NCBI GenBank assembly: GCA_964552465.1
Contig: CAZKGR010000019.1
Location: 1-64,000 of the forward strand
Length of the DNA stretch: 64,000 nucleotides
Source of the DNA: BMS3BBIN04 sp964552465
GTDB lineage: Bacteria > Electryoneota > Electryoneia > Electryoneales > Electryoneaceae
Reading direction: 5' to 3'
The notes beneath the pieces are model-generated. The model did no database searches, was not told where the DNA came from, and saw nothing but the letters and a program-made list of their open reading frames with translations. Positions 1 to 8,302 of this stretch are shown here, in pieces. The position numbers and the translations under genes were made by a program. The stretch's first letter is position 1, and each line of letters opens with the position of its first letter.

Positions 1-1455
1 CGAGATATGGACTACGGATTCACTGCCCGCTGGGGTATTACACCGAACTTGACGTTCGCGACAACCTACAATCCGGACTTTTCCCAGATCGAATCCGACG
101 TTTTCCAACTGGATGTTAACACGCGTTGGGCGTTGTTCTACCCTGAGCGCCGCCCGTTCTTCCTCGAAGGAAACAACTTCTTCAATACACACGACCGCCT
201 TGTCTACACGCGAACCGTTGCCGACCCAATTTGGGGTGCGAAAATTACCGGCAAAGAAGGGTCAAACGGAATAGGGGTGTTCGTCGCACAGGATGAGTAC
301 ACCACAATGCTGTTCCCGTCCGCTGAGGGTTCAGAAGCCGAGTCGTTAGAACGCAATAGTATGACCGGCGTAGTGCGATATAAACGCGATGTCGGCGAAT
401 CGTCTTATATCGGCGCCACAATCACCGATCGGGAATCATTGAACGATCCGAACGGGGAGCATTATGGAAACCGGGTCGGCAGCCTTGATGCGACCATTGA
501 TATCAATCAGAACAACAGGCTGCGACTGCAGGCAATGAACAGCTGGACCGAGTATCCAGCCAAGATCCAGCGAAACTACGATCAGGAAGCATCGATTTCC
601 GGTGAAGGCACGCGGGCAGTTTACATCCACAGCTCACGCAGCTGGGATTCTTGGGCATATGGTGTCCGTCGTCATCCCGACTTCCGCGCTGACGCCGGAT
701 TTATCAATATGACCAACGTCGCCTCCTACGGCGGCGGTACGGACTACGCCTTCTTCGGCGATGCGGATCATTGGTACAGCCACTTGGAGATTGGCGTAGA
801 AGCCGAGGAAACCCGAACCTATGATCACAGCCGTACACTGGAACGGCAGATCAACGGTTTCATGTGGGGGCAAGGCCCGATGCAATCGTGGGTCAATGTC
901 TTCGCGGAAGCGGAACGTACGTGGTACGGCGGCAAGGAATACAACACAGACAGCATATGGATGGGGGGCGGCTTCTTCCCGCATCCTGACCTGTTCACCG
1001 AACTCGGCTTCTTTTACGGCAAACAGATAGACATCAGGAACAACCAGCCGGGTGTTGAATTTGGTATCAACCCCGAATTCCAATGGCTGGCCGGAGAAAA
1101 TTTGCGCCTCGAGCTGGACCACGCGTATAACCAGCTCGACGTGCCCGCTGGACGGTTGTACTCTGCAAATGTCAGCAGGGTGAGGGTGGTCTATCAGTTC
1201 AACCGCCGGATGTTCGTGCGCACCATCGTGCAAAATGTTCACATTGATAACAACAAGCAGGCATTCAATGAGCCTGAAGAGGTGGAAGATGTTGAACAGT
1301 ACATTGCAACACAGTTCCTGTTCAGTTACACAGTGAATCCGCAAACCGTTGTCTATGTGGGATATTCAGACAACATTCGTGCGTACAATCAGCAAGCTCT
1401 GACACAAACCGACCGAGTGTTCTTTTTCAAGCTCGGATACGCATGGGTCATTTAG
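1..1455 (+). CDS. DUF5916 outer-membrane barrel protein, 3' part only
   Basis: The frame is open at the left edge (the two codons before the ATG at 7 are sense), so this is the C-terminal 485 residues or so of a longer protein. The stretch NPDFSQIESD followed by YPERRPFFLEG is the signature of DUF5916 proteins, which pair an N-terminal carbohydrate-binding-like domain with a C-terminal outer-membrane barrel. The rest is a series of short amphipathic strands with alternating aromatic residues (for example RMFVRTIVQNVHI and TVVYVGYSDN), ending FFFKLGYAWVI as expected for a barrel. Role in the family is unknown; transport or surface assembly is a guess. A strong terminator follows at 1506. Confidence 0.85.
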   Translation, partial: RDMDYGFTARWGITPNLTFATTYNPDFSQIESDVFQLDVNTRWALFYPERRPFFLEGNNFFNTHDRLVYTRTVADPIWGAKITGKEGSNGIGVFVAQDEYTTMLFPSAEGSEAESLERNSMTGVVRYKRDVGESSYIGATITDRESLNDPNGEHYGNRVGSLDATIDINQNNRLRLQAMNSWTEYPAKIQRNYDQEASISGEGTRAVYIHSSRSWDSWAYGVRRHPDFRADAGFINMTNVASYGGGTDYAFFGDADHWYSHLEIGVEAEETRTYDHSRTLERQINGFMWGQGPMQSWVNVFAEAERTWYGGKEYNTDSIWMGGGFFPHPDLFTELGFFYGKQIDIRNNQPGVEFGINPEFQWLAGENLRLELDHAYNQLDVPAGRLYSANVSRVRVVYQFNRRMFVRTIVQNVHIDNNKQAFNEPEEVEDVEQYIATQFLFSYTVNPQTVVYVGYSDNIRAYNQQALTQTDRVFFFKLGYAWVI

Positions 1456-1505
1456 GATTATAGACAGGTTATACAAGCGTCCGTTTTGACGCTGTGCACA
1501 ATATG

Positions 1506-1537
1506 CCCTCCGCCACACGCTTTGGCGGAGGGTTTTT
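1506..1537 (+). terminator. Rho-independent terminator after the DUF5916 gene
   Basis: CCCTCCGCC (1506-1514) pairs perfectly with GGCGGAGGG (1524-1532) across a 9-nt loop and is followed by TTTTT. It lies 50 bp after the stop codon. Confidence 0.9.
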
Positions 1538-1955
1538 GATAAACCAGAGAAAGTCCGGTTATTGTCATAACCAATTGGTTATTAAGCTATTACCAACGGT
1601 TTTTCGCCTTCCCCTGCAAACCAGGCACAACATTCTGCACATTTTGCGCAACAACTCTGGTTTCTATTCTCTCTGGCGAGTGCAAATAGCCCGTTAACGA
1701 TCGAGTCCTCCATTCACGGCTTCTGTAATCCGGCTGATAAACACGAATGCTGGTTGAACAACTGGTTCTGGCCTTGAACTTGCTTTTGCATGATGTGGAT
1801 ACAGGGCAATACTGCGAACAATACTGGGACTCACGCCCACGTGTCCATGCCCCGCTGGATCTCTCCGGCAGGAGCATGAAGCACAGTATTCCATGTCGGA
1901 GGTGGGAGGCCGGCTGGAGTGCAGAAGGGCGTTGATGTCACAGGAATTACCCTGA
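1538..1955. other. Non-coding stretch, no convincing gene
   Basis: Only short frames exist. A 62-codon plus-strand frame (1747-1935) and a 20-codon frame starting at the ATG near 1893 lack Shine-Dalgarno sequences and have no recognisable composition. A long minus-strand frame here is rich in Ser, Arg and Cys and looks spurious. The stretch probably carries the promoter of the zinc-ribbon gene at 1972. Confidence 0.5.
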
Positions 1956-1971
1956 AAGGAGGGTCGGTTCC

Positions 1972-2184
1972 ATGACACTGCGACCGCAGGAGTATCGACG
2001 GCGAATTCGATCAGCCCATGGTTACGATGGAAACAATCCCGGCACTTGTCTTGAGTGCGGGAACCATTACCGATGGCGCTCCGTCAACAATCGGTGCCGT
2101 ACATGCGAAGTTGATAGCATGAAGGAGCGTACACCCATGTGGGTTGAACGCGAGATCCTCATGGCCGCGACGAGTAGCGATTAG
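1972..2184 (+). CDS. Small zinc-ribbon protein (70 aa)
   Basis: The gene has a good ribosome site (AAAGGAGGG, 1956-1963) eight bases before the ATG, which is the main argument that it is real. The product has a four-cysteine knuckle, C-x2-C-x12-C-x2-C (CLECG ... CRTC), typical of a zinc ribbon, an arginine-rich N-terminus (RPQEYRRRIR) and a short C-terminal tail. No family was recognised; a nucleic-acid-binding or partner-binding role would be usual for such ribbons. It stands alone, with a terminator at 2242. Confidence 0.6.
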   Translation: MTLRPQEYRRRIRSAHGYDGNNPGTCLECGNHYRWRSVNNRCRTCEVDSMKERTPMWVEREILMAATSSD

Positions 2185-2241
2185 TTCGTTGGGCGCCATT
2201 GTCGATTTCAATATGGCAAACAGCACTTTCCAATATGAGAG

Positions 2242-2278
2242 CACCCCGGCTGCATAGAACGCGGCAGGGGTGTTTTCT
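2242..2278 (+). terminator. Rho-independent terminator after the zinc-ribbon gene
   Basis: CACCCCGGCTGC (2242-2253) pairs with GCGGCAGGGGTG (2261-2272) with one G/A mismatch and one wobble, then TTTTCT. Confidence 0.75.
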
Positions 2279-2424
2279 GTCCCACCGAGCTCACACCTTT
2301 CAGAGTAGCGCTTGCCTGCGCACATGCTTCTATCGTAAATCAGATCATTCTGATCACACGCTTAACCATTGCTCTGGAAACCAGTGCTCGCAGGACAGCG
2401 TGCAACGGGGCAGGAGGCCATATC

Positions 2425-3237
2425 ATGAGACAATACATCTCGCACCTCGCTATTTCGCTGGCTACTCTGATTCTGATCGTCGCGTGCTCACAAGTAGCAA
2501 TCACCGGGCGCGACCAACTGATACTGATTCCATCGTCGCAGTTGAACGCGATGAGCTTCAGCGAATACAACAACCTGCTGAAAGAGTACAGAATAGAAGA
2601 AGGTACGGCGGACGCACGAACCGTCAAGACGGTCGGCGGAAACATCAAGCGGTCAGTCGAAACATATTTTCGCCAGGAAGGGATGAACGACAAGCTGCGT
2701 GATTTTGAGTGGGAGGTGAACCTCCTCGTGGACGATGACATGGTGAATGCGTTCGCCATGCCCGGTGGCAAGGTTGGTGTCTTCACCGGGATGATGGATG
2801 TTGCAAAAACTCCCGGTCAGCTTGCGACAGTGATGGGCCATGAGGTCGCGCACGCCATCGCCAACCACGGCAACGAACGGATGAGCCAGCAACTGTTGAC
2901 ATCATTGGGCGGTGTTGGGCTGGCTCTCGCCATACGTGACAAGCCGAAGGAAACCCAGGCGCTCGCATTGGCAGCATTCGGTCTCGGCACGCAGATAGGC
3001 ATCCTGCTGCCATATAGCAGGACGCATGAGTCTGAAGCCGACCACCTCGGCCTGATCTTTATGGCAATGGGAGGGTATGATCCGCACGAAGCGGTCACCT
3101 TCTGGACTAATATGGACAAGCTTGGCGGACTCGCACCCCCGGAATGGTTAAGTACCCACCCGTCACATCAGACACGTATTGAAAATCTGAACGAATGGAT
3201 GCCCGAAGCGATGGAGTATTATCGCAACAACGGTTAA
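2425..3237 (+). CDS. M48 family metallopeptidase, lipoprotein (LoiP/YggG-like)
   Basis: A 270-aa zinc protease of the periplasm or outer membrane. The N-terminus is a lipoprotein signal with the acylated cysteine at residue 21 (LILIVAC). The zinc motif is HEVAH (H139, E140, H143), and the third ligand lies in the ESEADHLG motif diagnostic of M48 peptidases. The ending (WLSTHPSHQTRIENL) matches the LoiP/BepA branch, which degrades damaged or misassembled envelope proteins. The length is typical of stand-alone M48 lipoproteins without TPRs. AGGAGG at 2412-2417 sits seven bases before the ATG. It appears monocistronic. Confidence 0.93.
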   Translation: MRQYISHLAISLATLILIVACSQVAITGRDQLILIPSSQLNAMSFSEYNNLLKEYRIEEGTADARTVKTVGGNIKRSVETYFRQEGMNDKLRDFEWEVNLLVDDDMVNAFAMPGGKVGVFTGMMDVAKTPGQLATVMGHEVAHAIANHGNERMSQQLLTSLGGVGLALAIRDKPKETQALALAAFGLGTQIGILLPYSRTHESEADHLGLIFMAMGGYDPHEAVTFWTNMDKLGGLAPPEWLSTHPSHQTRIENLNEWMPEAMEYYRNNG

Positions 3238-3663
3238 CAACTTTCGACCAGACTCACCACCCAGAACATGTTAGCTCGACAGAATGCATCATTATTCTCG
3301 AGACAACGGAGGCACTTTTAGTGCCAGAGGAGCTAGACTTTCGAGCCAATATGACCTCTAAGTAACCCTCAATTAACACTTCATGTATTTCCGCAACATC
3401 TTGTTTAATCATAAGTAACTCGTCACGAAACTTAAAGAACAGCTCACAATGAGAGCCTCCTGAGTCCCAATCCACTTGTTTCAAACAAAAAACACGAAAC
3501 TCTTGCCCGCGTAAGACGAATGCATGGAAAACATGTATGAGTTTTGTTAGCTTGTGACGCAATTGGTTCAATGTCAATCTGGTAGTGCGACTGAACGTAG
3601 CGGGGTTGCCAACAATCGCCGGAAGTATGCCTTGTACATGGATTCAATGGGGTTGAGCTAAAC
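3238..3663. other. Intergenic stretch, possible minus-strand 107-codon frame
   Basis: A minus-strand frame at 3254-3577 would encode a 107-aa protein of helical composition, but its first codon is TTG, there is no ribosome site and no family is recognisable. More likely this is the upstream control region of the regulator gene at 3664. Confidence 0.35.
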
Positions 3664-5031
3664 ATGGATCGGTTGAACCTGGCCGTTACAGGAAACGTTA
3701 AAGAGTCGATTGCAACCGTTATCGACGACTTGCTGAAGCAGGGGTGTACGGTTACAGCAATTGACAGCAGCTCCAACACCCCATCGTCCGGTGTGGACGC
3801 AGTATTGATCCCGATCTACGCCGATGACCCACCTGATGTTTCCGATCACGGTTTCTTCAACGAATACCCTGCACCCCGTGTGCTGCTGGTGACAGAAAAT
3901 GACCTGATTGGGAAGTATGACCCTGTTTCGCTTGATGCGCAGGCGATGGTGTTTCCGCCACTTCACCCGGCCGCAGTACAGAACGCCATTCACACAGCAA
4001 TTAGAATCTTCTCTCAGCACGCTGTCCTTGAAGAGTCTCTGGCACACTATGTAGAAAGCCACCGCCATCTGGGCGAAGGTATTCTTCTCGCAGATAAACA
4101 GGGGATTGTTCGATTTGCGAACGATCTGAGCAAAAATATGCTCGGCCTGAACGAACGTGATATATACGGCCAGTCTATCGGTGATGTATTTCCAATCATA
4201 GATAAAGAATCGGAGAATCCGCTTCACAGCATTAATGTCCCGTCGAACACGGAAAATGGTCAGCTTGTCAAGCCAAGCAGGACTACGGTCCGCGGAGGCG
4301 ACGGACAATCAATGGAAGTGCTGTTCCAGGTGAAAACAGTGGGAGATGGGGACGAGCCGGACGGCATGATGCTCATTTTCCACGAATACAGGCTGCGCCA
4401 GAAACCGAAGCAGGTCGTTGCGTTCAAGGAAACACAAAGCGCTTCGTCTCCGCAGGACACGGAAGCCGACGATGGCTATATCCGGCATACTGTGCGAATT
4501 CAGACTTTCGGCGAATTTCAAATCAGCATAGACGACGAGCTGATAGATATTCACCGCTGGCGGTCCAAAAAGGCATTGGACGCGCTTTGCCTGCTACTTC
4601 ATTCATATGGAAAACCAGTTCAGAAGGATATTCTGATTGATTTCCTATGGCCCGAAGTGGATGCGGCAACGGGAAACCGCCGGCTGCTGAATGTTATCAG
4701 CGAGTTGCGTAAATATCTCGAACCGGACGCACGCCGTTACTCCCGCAACAACTTCATCAGGCACGAATCCGGGATGTATCGACTAAGCTTCGAGGACTAT
4801 GTTTACCTCGATTCTGCCTTGTTCAGAGACCTCATTCGCCAGGGTGACTATCACTGGGGCGTGGGTGAGTTCCGCATGGCACGGACATATTACCAGGAAG
4901 CACTGCAACACAAGAACGGCTTCTTTATGCCACGCTACATGAACTCGCTTCTGTTTGAAGAGGCTCGTGAACAGTATGAAGAAACTGAGGAGCGCATTCG
5001 AGAACGGTTGGGATTTGAGATGGAAAGCTAG
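3664..5031 (+). CDS. Pseudo-receiver/PAS/winged-helix-BTAD transcription regulator (paralogue 1)
   Basis: A 455-aa three-part regulator. Residues 1-120 have the size and pattern of a receiver domain but lack the acidic pair, the phospho-acceptor Asp and the Lys (MVFPPLHP replaces the usual KPF), so phosphorylation is unlikely. Residues 130-245 form a PAS domain (GILLADKQGIVRFAN). From about 278 comes an OmpR-type winged helix of the SARP kind (WRSKKALDALCLLL, LIDFLWPE, NRRLLNVISELRKYLEP) and then a short BTAD-like helical tail (RMARTYYQEALQHKNG). It should bind DNA in response to a PAS-sensed signal or a partner. It is closely related throughout to the gene at 6600, with a kinase-like gene between them. 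Confidence 0.8.
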   Translation: MDRLNLAVTGNVKESIATVIDDLLKQGCTVTAIDSSSNTPSSGVDAVLIPIYADDPPDVSDHGFFNEYPAPRVLLVTENDLIGKYDPVSLDAQAMVFPPLHPAAVQNAIHTAIRIFSQHAVLEESLAHYVESHRHLGEGILLADKQGIVRFANDLSKNMLGLNERDIYGQSIGDVFPIIDKESENPLHSINVPSNTENGQLVKPSRTTVRGGDGQSMEVLFQVKTVGDGDEPDGMMLIFHEYRLRQKPKQVVAFKETQSASSPQDTEADDGYIRHTVRIQTFGEFQISIDDELIDIHRWRSKKALDALCLLLHSYGKPVQKDILIDFLWPEVDAATGNRRLLNVISELRKYLEPDARRYSRNNFIRHESGMYRLSFEDYVYLDSALFRDLIRQGDYHWGVGEFRMARTYYQEALQHKNGFFMPRYMNSLLFEEAREQYEETEERIRERLGFEMES

Positions 5032-5375
5032 TTGTTTCAAGATATTAGCAGAATACGAGAAGGTACCTGGAATCGGAATGGTGTCACGACTGGGAAGTCA
5101 TTAACGGCAGGGAGGCATGTAATACAACCCTCAAACCGGTCGAGTTAGTTTCTGGTCTGTATGGACGATAAATCTTTGTTTGACAAGGATTTGAGAAGAC
5201 CGACAGTGTATTTCGAACATTTGGAGCTTAACAGAGAATTAATTCGCAACCGATAATAGTTAGCACGGTTGAGATAAGCTCCGTAAGATAAATACTTGTG
5301 ACGACGGTTTCAGATGGGACAACGGGGGCTTCCCACTGAAATGCGGCAACGACAATCCTCTTAGCAGGAATGAAT
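5032..5375. other. Intergenic stretch before the PAS-DHp gene
   Basis: No plausible plus-strand gene. Minus-strand frames of up to 99 codons overlap the next gene and lack ribosome sites. No terminator hairpin was found after 5031, so read-through into the gene at 5376 is possible. Confidence 0.4.
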
Positions 5376-6098
5376 ATGAGGGCGAAAAGCACATCTGAAA
5401 CACCGGAACTTGTGTCCACAACATCGAATGTGAGCAGCGTACTGCAACCATCGCGTAAAGTGGATATTTTGCTGCGACGGATTGACCATATGGCAGAAGC
5501 GTGCCTGATTGTTGATCCTGGCGGCAAGATAGTTACCGCTAATCGCGAAGCAGGACGGCTGTTTCAGACCGATCATGACACACTGCTGGACCAATTGGTA
5601 ACCGATCATTTGCTGATGAATGATGATCAGTTGCTGATGCCGGACGAGCAGTTGTTGATGGATGATTACGGTTATCCGTTGATCGTGGCGATGCGGGCTG
5701 ACCACTCGTTCTTCCTCGCGCAATTACGCGGGGTCCGCATTATGATCAACGAGGTTGAACGCATCTTCCTGATGGTGTCGGATGCCAGCCTCGCTGCGCA
5801 GAAGGATGAGGAACGGGTTCGCATGATTCAACAGGAATCGGTGAACGTTATCCTCAACACCCTCGCGCACGAGATCAACAACCCGCTCATGATCATCCAG
5901 GCTATCGCTGACAGCATGCGTCTTGGATTCATCAGCGAGAATAGCCGGGACCGCAGCCTGCGTCAGATTATCGAACAGGTTCGCCGGATTAATTCCGCGC
6001 TGGAAGAGTTGCGAAAAAATCCGGAACTGAAGGAAGTGACCTACCACGGTAAGCAAAACGTGTATCAACTGAAAACCGATCCACCACCGGAGTCATGA
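5376..6098 (+). CDS. PAS-DHp signalling protein lacking a kinase ATPase domain
   Basis: A 240-aa soluble protein. After a Ser/Thr-rich N-terminus comes a PAS-like domain (LIVDPGGKIVTANREAGRLF), then a histidine-kinase dimerisation/phosphotransfer helix pair with H-box LNTLAHEINNP (His 165). The protein ends about 70 residues later (RKNPELKEVTYHGKQNVY) with no N, G1, F or G2 boxes, so it cannot bind ATP by itself. The ATG at 5376 is preferred over 5370 because AGGA (5366-5369) is six bases upstream of it. The PAS region contains a 7-aa triple repeat. It sits between two paralogous BTAD regulators and may be their partner. A terminator follows at once, so the short length does not come from a nearby frameshift. 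Confidence 0.75.
   Translation: MRAKSTSETPELVSTTSNVSSVLQPSRKVDILLRRIDHMAEACLIVDPGGKIVTANREAGRLFQTDHDTLLDQLVTDHLLMNDDQLLMPDEQLLMDDYGYPLIVAMRADHSFFLAQLRGVRIMINEVERIFLMVSDASLAAQKDEERVRMIQQESVNVILNTLAHEINNPLMIIQAIADSMRLGFISENSRDRSLRQIIEQVRRINSALEELRKNPELKEVTYHGKQNVYQLKTDPPPES
5610..5672 (+). repeat. Three 21-bp in-frame tandem repeats inside the PAS-DHp gene
   Basis: Units at 5610-5630, 5631-5651 and 5652-5672 start TTGCTGATG or TTGTTGATG and encode LLMNDDQ, LLMPDEQ and LLMDDYG. They lengthen an acidic loop or helix of the PAS domain. Confidence 0.8.
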
Positions 6099-6124
6099 TC
6101 ACCTTGATACCCTTGAATTATATA

Positions 6125-6151
6125 ACCCGACTCAATTGAGTCGGGTTTTTC
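6125..6151 (+). terminator. Rho-independent terminator after the PAS-DHp gene
   Basis: ACCCGACTCAA (6125-6135) and TTGAGTCGGGT (6136-6146) form a perfect palindrome, followed by TTTTC. Confidence 0.9.
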
Positions 6152-6599
6152 TTGCGGCATACTCATCTTCTTCCCAGTAGCGTCAGGTCGTTTTCGAACA
6201 AATCACACGGCAAGCTTGTTGCAAACAGCTTTGCACCGACTGTTTTCGTGCAATGGTCGAGGATGTGCCGGACGAACGACGAAAAACGGGTGACGCATCT
6301 TCATAACTATCAGCGCGGGACAGCAGCCACGCCCGCCTCATGCCTGACTCGAGAGAAGCGGTATGTTCCGACATTTCAACCAAATAGAAACATTTGGCAG
6401 TTTTATTATTTTGTCAGATTGCTTTTTTTTGCTTGACTCCGAAAAATCCTCGACAGTACTTTCCACATCGAATGTGACTTTTATCGTATATTCTGCGATC
6501 AATATTTGCGCATGTATCGATGAATGAGGCTCAATACCCGCGCGCGGAGCAACTTGTTGTTTGACAGTTGTACAGACAAAGGCACCACGGAGGTTTGAT
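6152..6599. other. Upstream region of the second BTAD regulator
   Basis: About 450 bp with no convincing gene. It turns A/T-rich between 6385 and 6510, including a T8 run, and TTGACT near 6433 and TTGACA at 6561 could belong to promoters. None can be assigned with confidence. Confidence 0.3.
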
Positions 6600-7988
6600 A
6601 TGGAGTCTTTCCACCTGGGGCTGGTGGGAGCAAAACATTCGTGCCATCCGCAACTGGTAGCTCAGCTCGAGGACGCCGGCTGTCGTGTCGACTGCTTGCC
6701 GGAATCAAAAAAGAAGGCGCTGGCCAAGCTCAATGAACTGCAACCTGACGTCGCGCTCTACATATACAACAAAGACACTTTCCGCGAAGCCGCAACCATC
6801 CTGAACGATGATCAACAGCACAGCCCCGTACCTTGGGTGCTGATTGTTGAAGATGAAACAGCGGTCAACAAGCTTCCTACCCAGTCTTTACACACGCACG
6901 GTATCCTCTTCTATCCATTCCAGCCGCAGCAGATATCTGCGATGATTGAGCTCGCCATTCACCTGCACCGTAAAGAACGGTTAAAAGATGTAATATTATC
7001 CCATTACGTGGAAAGCCTGCGCAATGTGAATGAGGCGGTCATCCTGTCCGATCCCGGGGGGCAGGTACTGTTCGTGAACGAAAAAGCGATGCTGTTGACC
7101 GGATATGAGGATGCGAACAAACGCCAGGTGGATCAAATTTTCCAAATTGAAGGCAACAAGAACTCCGGATCGAAACACCCCGTCTTACACACAATTCAAG
7201 AGTCGGATAACGGACACAGCTCATACCGCACTAGCCTTGCAAAACGAAACAAGGAAGCGTTACCGATTCAGTACCAGGTGAAACGAATCGAGAAAGAGAA
7301 TGAAGTTCTTGGCGCATGCGTGCTGTTCCACGAAATCAAGGCACGTGCGACTGACCAATTAAACATCAGTCTGAATGAAACATCCAGCGACGAAGCCGCC
7401 AAGGAAGTTGTGGAAAAGGTCAAGCTGGCCCGTCCGGACGAAAACCGGGAAATGCGGATTCAGGTACGAACTTTTGGCGAATTTTCGTTGATGGTCGAGG
7501 GCAACCGCATCGAAACGAACAAGTGGCGCTCGAAGAAAGCGCTCGATGTCTTCTCCTACCTGCTGCTTCATTACAGCCAGCCGGTGCACAAGGAAGTGCT
7601 GATCGATTTCCTGTGGCCGAATTTGGACACGCACACCGGCAATCGCCGCTTGCTGAACGCCGTCTCCGAGCTGCGCAAGTACCTCGAACCGGACGCGAAA
7701 CGTTACGCCCGCAACGCCTTTGTCCGCCACGAATCAGGCGTCTACCGTCTCGATTTCGGCGAGAACGTGTACATTGACACGTTGGTCTTCCGTGAACTGG
7801 TCCGCAATGGCGACTACCAGTGGGCGACCAACCAGCAACGTATGGCGCGCACCTTTTACCTCGAAGCGTTGCAGCACAAGGACGGTCAGTTCCTCCCGCG
7901 CTATCTGTACGAACGTGAATTCGAAGAAGCGCGTGAACAGTACGAGATTACCGAAAGTCGGCTCCGCGAACGCTTGGAACAGACCTGA
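6600..7988 (+). CDS. Pseudo-receiver/PAS/winged-helix-BTAD transcription regulator (paralogue 2)
   Basis: A 462-aa paralogue of the 3664 gene with the same order: receiver-like N-terminus without phosphorylation residues (ILFYPFQP at the KPF position), PAS domain (VILSDPGGQVLFVNEKA), then an OmpR/SARP winged helix (WRSKKALDVFSYLL, LIDFLWPN, GNRRLLNAVSELRKYLEP) and a truncated BTAD-like tail (RMARTFYLEALQHKDG). The two genes are almost identical across the recognition region, so they may share DNA targets, while their sensor halves have diverged. The start at 6600 is supported by GGAGG at 6589-6593; an upstream in-frame TTG at 6561 is less likely. Classic SARP proteins have a BTAD of about 150 residues, roughly twice the length here. 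Confidence 0.82.
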   Translation: MESFHLGLVGAKHSCHPQLVAQLEDAGCRVDCLPESKKKALAKLNELQPDVALYIYNKDTFREAATILNDDQQHSPVPWVLIVEDETAVNKLPTQSLHTHGILFYPFQPQQISAMIELAIHLHRKERLKDVILSHYVESLRNVNEAVILSDPGGQVLFVNEKAMLLTGYEDANKRQVDQIFQIEGNKNSGSKHPVLHTIQESDNGHSSYRTSLAKRNKEALPIQYQVKRIEKENEVLGACVLFHEIKARATDQLNISLNETSSDEAAKEVVEKVKLARPDENREMRIQVRTFGEFSLMVEGNRIETNKWRSKKALDVFSYLLLHYSQPVHKEVLIDFLWPNLDTHTGNRRLLNAVSELRKYLEPDAKRYARNAFVRHESGVYRLDFGENVYIDTLVFRELVRNGDYQWATNQQRMARTFYLEALQHKDGQFLPRYLYEREFEEAREQYEITESRLRERLEQT

Positions 7989-8018
7989 TATTCGAGACTT
8001 GAGATGCGAGATACTTCG

Positions 8019-8051
8019 CGGGGACGCCTTTTTATGAGGGCGTCCCCGTTT
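8019..8051 (+). terminator. Terminator hairpin, GGGGAC family
   Basis: CGGGGACGCC (8019-8028) pairs perfectly with GGCGTCCCCG (8039-8048), then TTTC. The GGGGAC...GTCCCC core recurs in other intergenic hairpins of this window (41707, 49773). A GAGAC-rich tract (7991-8015) precedes it. Confidence 0.8.
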
Positions 8052-8120
8052 CATTATACATGCCCGTGTGAATCCATGAAATGATTCGCAGGATGATCAA
8101 ACGCTTCTACGTTCGTCAAT

Positions 8121-8156
8121 CCGCGATAGCCGTCTTTGACGGCTATCGCGGGCACC
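8121..8156 (+). repeat. Perfect 14-bp hairpin ending GGGCACC
   Basis: CCGCGATAGCCGTC (8121-8134), loop TTT, then its exact complement (8138-8151). The GGGCACC tail (8150-8156) is shared with the hairpin repeats at 9614, 15450 and 24154, so this is probably a member of the same dispersed family. Confidence 0.7.
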
Positions 8157-8227
8157 ATGCACTAGAGGCGCCGAACGTATCTCACACCCCTCACCCTAAG
8201 AGTTGCCAAGCCACCCGGACAAAAGAG

Positions 8228-8254
8228 AGATCCTTCGCTACGCTCAGGATGACG
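8228..8254 (+). repeat. Dispersed palindromic repeat (ATCCT...AGGATGAC type)
   Basis: ATCCT (8230-8234) and AGGAT (8246-8250) flank TCGCTACGCTC, followed by GACG. Sequences of this type are common intergenic elements in candidate-phylum genomes. It lies just upstream of rfbA. Confidence 0.5.
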
Positions 8255-8302
8255 CATAGAATCCCCTATATTCCACAATCGATCATCAACCCGGACATGC
8301 CC

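Noticed and set aside
634..1344. A 236-codon minus-strand frame
   Set aside because: It lies fully inside the DUF5916 barrel gene and has no recognisable features.
8081..8302. N-terminal extension of RfbA
   Set aside because: The extension runs through a perfect hairpin and a dispersed repeat, and RfbA proteins start at MKGIILAGG.
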